64,000 nt of DNA from Membranipora membranacea (Eukaryota > Bryozoa > Gymnolaemata > Cheilostomatida > Membraniporidae), in assembly GCA_914767715.1 (NCBI GenBank), contig OU612075.1, positions 22,814,001 to 22,878,000 on the forward strand, given 5' to 3'. Of this stretch, positions 62,291 through 64,000 are shown one piece after another; position 1 is the stretch's first letter, and every line of letters starts with the position of its first letter. The translations under genes were made by a program, and so were the position numbers. The notes below the pieces were generated by a model. The model was not told where the DNA came from, searched no databases, and saw only the letters and a list, made by a program, of their open reading frames with translations.

Positions 62291-62562
62291 AAACGTTTAT
62301 GAAGTTTTATTCTGGTAAAGCTTGTAATCTGATTGAGTATTTTGAATTTAATAGCTATTTTAAATAGCACATAAGTTTCACTGCTAAAACAAAACAAAGA
62401 AAGGATGCAAATTCATACTAGTTTAAAGGTCAAGGTCTTCATCATCGGTAATTTGGTCATACTCATCTTGCTGAGTGTCGTCCCTGCCATTGTCGTATTG
62501 AAGGCATCCACACAATTGCGTACAATGCAAACCGGCCTTCAAACATGAGCATCTACCGCTTT

Positions 62563-63020
62563 TGTCTGGGGTAGTTTTTTATGGCCGTTCTGATGGCGCA
62601 TATGTACTATTTTACAAATGGGGCAAAAGGGGGCGGATCCAAGTAAGAAACGTGGAAAAGGGGGTATATAGAGCGTGTTTTACCATTTAACTTCTTCCGG
62701 CGAAGATCAGAGAATGAAGTGGCGTCATTGAAATTTTTTTTATCAATATCATGCATATCTTGAGTGGTTTTTGAGAAAATATCATACTGCTAAATCCATC
62801 TATTGACGTTTTACAGACAGATTGTAGACACCCCTCAAACACAGTTGTGGCATAAAAATAGGTTTTGCGCAACCTTTCCAGAATAACAGCGATAAATAAA
62901 CTTCATATGTGATTTTCATTATCTTTTAATAAGAAGACCCTATTATAAAATAACTGGTAGCAGTCTAATTATGAATTGGGAATATATGGGGACAGGGTGG
63001 ATCCAGTTAAGATGTGAAAA
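62563..63020. repeat. Long direct repeat, copy B
   Basis: Partner of 61827-62290, about 735 bp downstream, same orientation. The sequence between is unrelated to either. Confidence 0.8.
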
Positions 63021-63299
63021 ACTGTTAAGATGCGAAAAACAAGTAGAGTCCAGAAACTTCTTGCCAATGAGTGATCAAAAAATTGCATTTAATAATAATT
63101 ATCTCTCTGGGGTTACCTAGAATTGAGTGAAACTAGACCCGAATTTCGCTGCGAATCCAATTATGTAAAGTTCATAACTCACAGAGTGCATATTCCCTCT
63201 ACAGAGGCTAAGAAAAAGTTGCAAAATTTCGTTTTTTAATGAGCATTCTGTATGTGTATTATCTACCAAGGCACAAACAGATCCTCCTTATTGACTTAT

Positions 63300-63760
63300 T
63301 GAGAGGTGCAATACAAGTACACACCAGTATAAACAAAGATATATCCACAATGTGACCAGTGTCAACGTGAAGGAAAGCAAAGAAAGACGTACTAATGTGC
63401 TTATCAAATGCATCAAAAACCTGTATTGATATAATACATTCTTTATCAAGGTAAAAATCCAGTCAATGACTAATTGGAAGGTGAGATATATGTACAAACA
63501 TATGTTAAATTGTTACATAAAAATACAATAAGTGAATACCAACAATAATATGACCTGTGTAAACAAGAAGGAAAGCAAAAAAAACGAGCATTTCCTGCTG
63601 TGAAAACCAGTATTGATAAATACATTCAAGGTACAAATCCTCTTCATTGACTAATTGGAAAGTAGATATTGGTACAAGCCTGTATCAAATGAATATATAC
63701 AGCAGTAAAACACATACCTGCAATGTGACCTATGTCAACGTGTGGGCATGCAACAAAGGA
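63300..63760. repeat. Degenerate tandem units of about 190 bp
   Basis: Motifs such as gtcaacgtgaaggaaagcaa, gtattgataaatacattc and gactaattggaa recur near 63360-63480, 63550-63660 and partly 63720-63750. Confidence 0.6.
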
Positions 63761-63880
63761 CATCAAGATTATAAAATTCATGTGAAAACATGCTTTAACA
63801 CAAATGCATGCAGAGTATTTTTGTACTGGGTCATCTTGTTAAATTTGGTGCTTCTTAGTCTTGGACTTTGGCAATGATCT

Positions 63881-64000
63881 ATGATCGGAATAGTTATTTT
63901 AAGCCTTTTTGCGTGGGTCTTCCTCCTTCGCTGTATCACTGAAAGAATGATGAAACTCAAGATTAAGGAGCGGAAATATAATCGCATAACTGGATCTCAA
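63881..64000 (+). CDS. Edge ORF, possible single-pass membrane protein start
   Basis: ATG at 63881 opens MIGIVILSLFAWVFLLRCIT then a basic stretch (ERMMKLKIKERKYNRITGSQ) running off the window. The same frame upstream (from 63647) encodes a Cys-containing segment ending in another hydrophobic run (VFLYWVILLNLVLLSLGLW) before TGA at 63875. No family recognised; could be chance or the start of a gene to the right. Confidence 0.2.
   Translation, partial: MIGIVILSLFAWVFLLRCITERMMKLKIKERKYNRITGSQ

Overview
This is animal nuclear DNA: AT-rich, intron-dense and full of simple repeats. Every recognisable protein is animal-type: a KIDINS220/ARMS-like ankyrin and KAP-NTPase membrane protein, a USP12/46-type deubiquitinase, ribosomal protein L21 (eL21), an SLX4-like zinc-finger/BTB protein and a GT31 glycosyltransferase remnant. 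Divergence from the human proteins suggests an early-branching invertebrate such as a sponge or cnidarian. The species cannot be fixed from sequence alone, and family calls rest on remembered family patterns, not a search.

Layout. 95-35408 (+): most of a KIDINS220-like gene whose 5' end lies left of the window. Almost every ankyrin repeat is one 99-bp phase-0 exon. The KAP domain, two membrane hairpins, a SAM-like exon and a disordered tail follow. Two further possible first exons (9140, 11809) lie inside its introns, and a LINE copy (5562-8799) sits in intron 2. 36358-42416 (-): USP12/46 gene, convergent with KIDINS220. 43285-44956 (+): RPL21, divergent from USP12/46. 46511-50030 (-): a second, better-preserved copy of the same LINE. 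50199-57234 (+): an 11-exon gene with a UBZ4-like zinc finger and a BTB domain, SLX4-like. 58074-61780 (+): a short, broken-looking beta-1,3-galactosyltransferase-like gene. 61820-64000: long direct repeats and an edge ORF.

The most unusual feature is that several tandem repeats are built from splice junctions. They repeat a real acceptor or donor plus the adjoining exon bases, giving arrays of competing splice sites. The clearest is at 28370-29190: eight copies of an acceptor plus exon start, unit 111 bp (37 codons), open throughout, so every acceptor would give an in-frame product. Similar arrays occur at the ankyrin R3, R7, R9 and R10 exons and in the SLX4-like gene.

Exon joins were made by hand from GT/AG sites, reading phase and similarity. 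All joins listed keep phase, but none is backed by transcripts.
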